A model generated the notes under the pieces. It worked only from the letters and a program-made list of their open reading frames with translations, was not told the DNA's origin and searched no databases. A stretch of 64,000 bases of DNA from Lichtheimia corymbifera B2541 (lineage: Eukaryota; Mucoromycota; Mucoromycetes; Mucorales; Lichtheimiaceae): the NCBI GenBank assembly GCA_000697475.1, contig JNEU01001006.1, positions 1 to 64,000 on the forward strand, written 5' to 3'. The position numbers and the translations under genes were made by a program. Positions within the stretch are counted from its first letter, which is position 1, and every line of letters begins with the position of its first letter. This document shows positions 63,543 through 64,000 of this stretch, in pieces.

Positions 63543-64000
63543 TTATGTGCAAATATTGCAAGTGACGATAGAACAGAAGCTGCGCCAAAAGCCGCCTTTT
63601 CCAAGAGACTCGGCATCTTGCCCTGCAGCACCATGGTGTAGGGCACTGGTATCAATGTTTTGATACGTGACGGGTTGGTTACTCATCATGGGTTGGGATG
63701 ATCGATAAGCATTGGTACCGTGGTGATTAAGTCGTTGTCTCGAATGTCGCTGACCAGTGTCACGTCTTCTATTCCCTCTTCCTGCGGTAGCATCATTCAG
63801 CGCTGCAACTGCACCATGTCCACGTTGCGTTGATGATCGACGTTGCATTGTCTACGAGAACCATATTGGTCAATCCAAGATACATTGATGTAAAGATACA
63901 AATGTATATAGCTTACCTCCCATCCTTTGCCATTGTTGAGCATCATCCAATCGTATATACCATCGTCTGCCTCATTTGCCTTTTCCAAGACCTTGTCGAA
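63543..64000 (-). CDS. YCK: Casein kinase I (Yck1/2 type), C-terminal part
   Basis: Only the last two exons are in the window (63917-64000, cut by the window edge, and 63543-63851). Exon junction GT...TAG closes in frame. The first reads NEADDGIYDWMMLNNGKGWE, which matches the end of the kinase domain in plasma-membrane casein kinase I of fungi (Yck1/Yck2). The tail is Arg/Gln/Asn-rich and ends CSIVTCNICT; C-terminal cysteines in this family are palmitoylated to hold the kinase at the plasma membrane. Yck kinases mark transporters and receptors for endocytosis and signal glucose. The catalytic region lies beyond the window, so activity cannot be judged. Confidence 0.8.

Overview
This window is nuclear DNA of a filamentous fungus. 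Genes are intron-rich with short introns (mostly about 55-80 nt), close spacing on both strands, and typical fungal housekeeping genes. Protein style and the dense short introns suggest an early-diverging fungus, most likely Mucoromycota (Mucorales); that placement is inference. No bacterial-type features, rRNA, tRNA or CRISPR arrays were seen.

Layout. 889-7149 (-) GCN2, the eIF2-alpha kinase. 7603-10926 (-) a STRIP/Far11 protein of the STRIPAK complex. 11937-14551 (+) an SH3-TBC Rab-GAP. 14639-15415 (-) a four-pass membrane protein. 15.66-17.1 kb is copy A of a degenerate dispersed repeat. 17800-18991 (+) a 2-oxoglutarate/Fe(II) oxygenase. 19425-21501 (-) a secreted subtilisin. About 23.85-25.43 kb (+) Gtr2/RagC GTPase. 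25609-26809 (-) eIF2-alpha, diverging from a cell-wall-integrity-type MAP kinase kinase (27394-29289, +). 30083-32785 (+) COG7. 33167-33427 (-) a small cysteine-rich secreted protein. 34453-35727 (-) a single-pass membrane protein with PPPY and PSAP motifs. 36677-37105 (-) ribosomal protein eL22, diverging from endopolyphosphatase (38064-39765, +). 40236-41105 (-) RPB7. 41942-43530 (-) a bZIP factor. 43800-44672 (-) GID8. 45774-46095 (-) an unrecognised two-exon small gene. 46705-47095 (-) V-ATPase subunit e, diverging from UBR1 (48425-55362, +). 55.4-58.8 kb is gene-poor and holds a large inverted repeat and copy B of the dispersed repeat. 58866-60977 (-) cytochrome P450. 61905-62336 (+) glutaredoxin. 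62386-63150 (-) a zinc-knuckle-like protein. The right edge (-) cuts through a Yck-type casein kinase I.

Themes. Nutrient and translation control is well represented: GCN2 and its substrate eIF2-alpha are only about 18 kb apart, together with the TORC1-activating GTPase Gtr2. Two ubiquitin-ligase components (GID8, UBR1) are also present. The most unusual signal is splicing: reading frames require at least five GC-AG introns and, in the UBR box of UBR1, what looks like a GA-AG intron (or a donor mutation or sequence error). Two microexons (12 and 18 nt) were also found. Exon coordinates in the evidence were worked out by hand from splice signals and checked for frame closure; GCN2 (3' half), the Far11 gene and the GTR2 start are not fully resolved.
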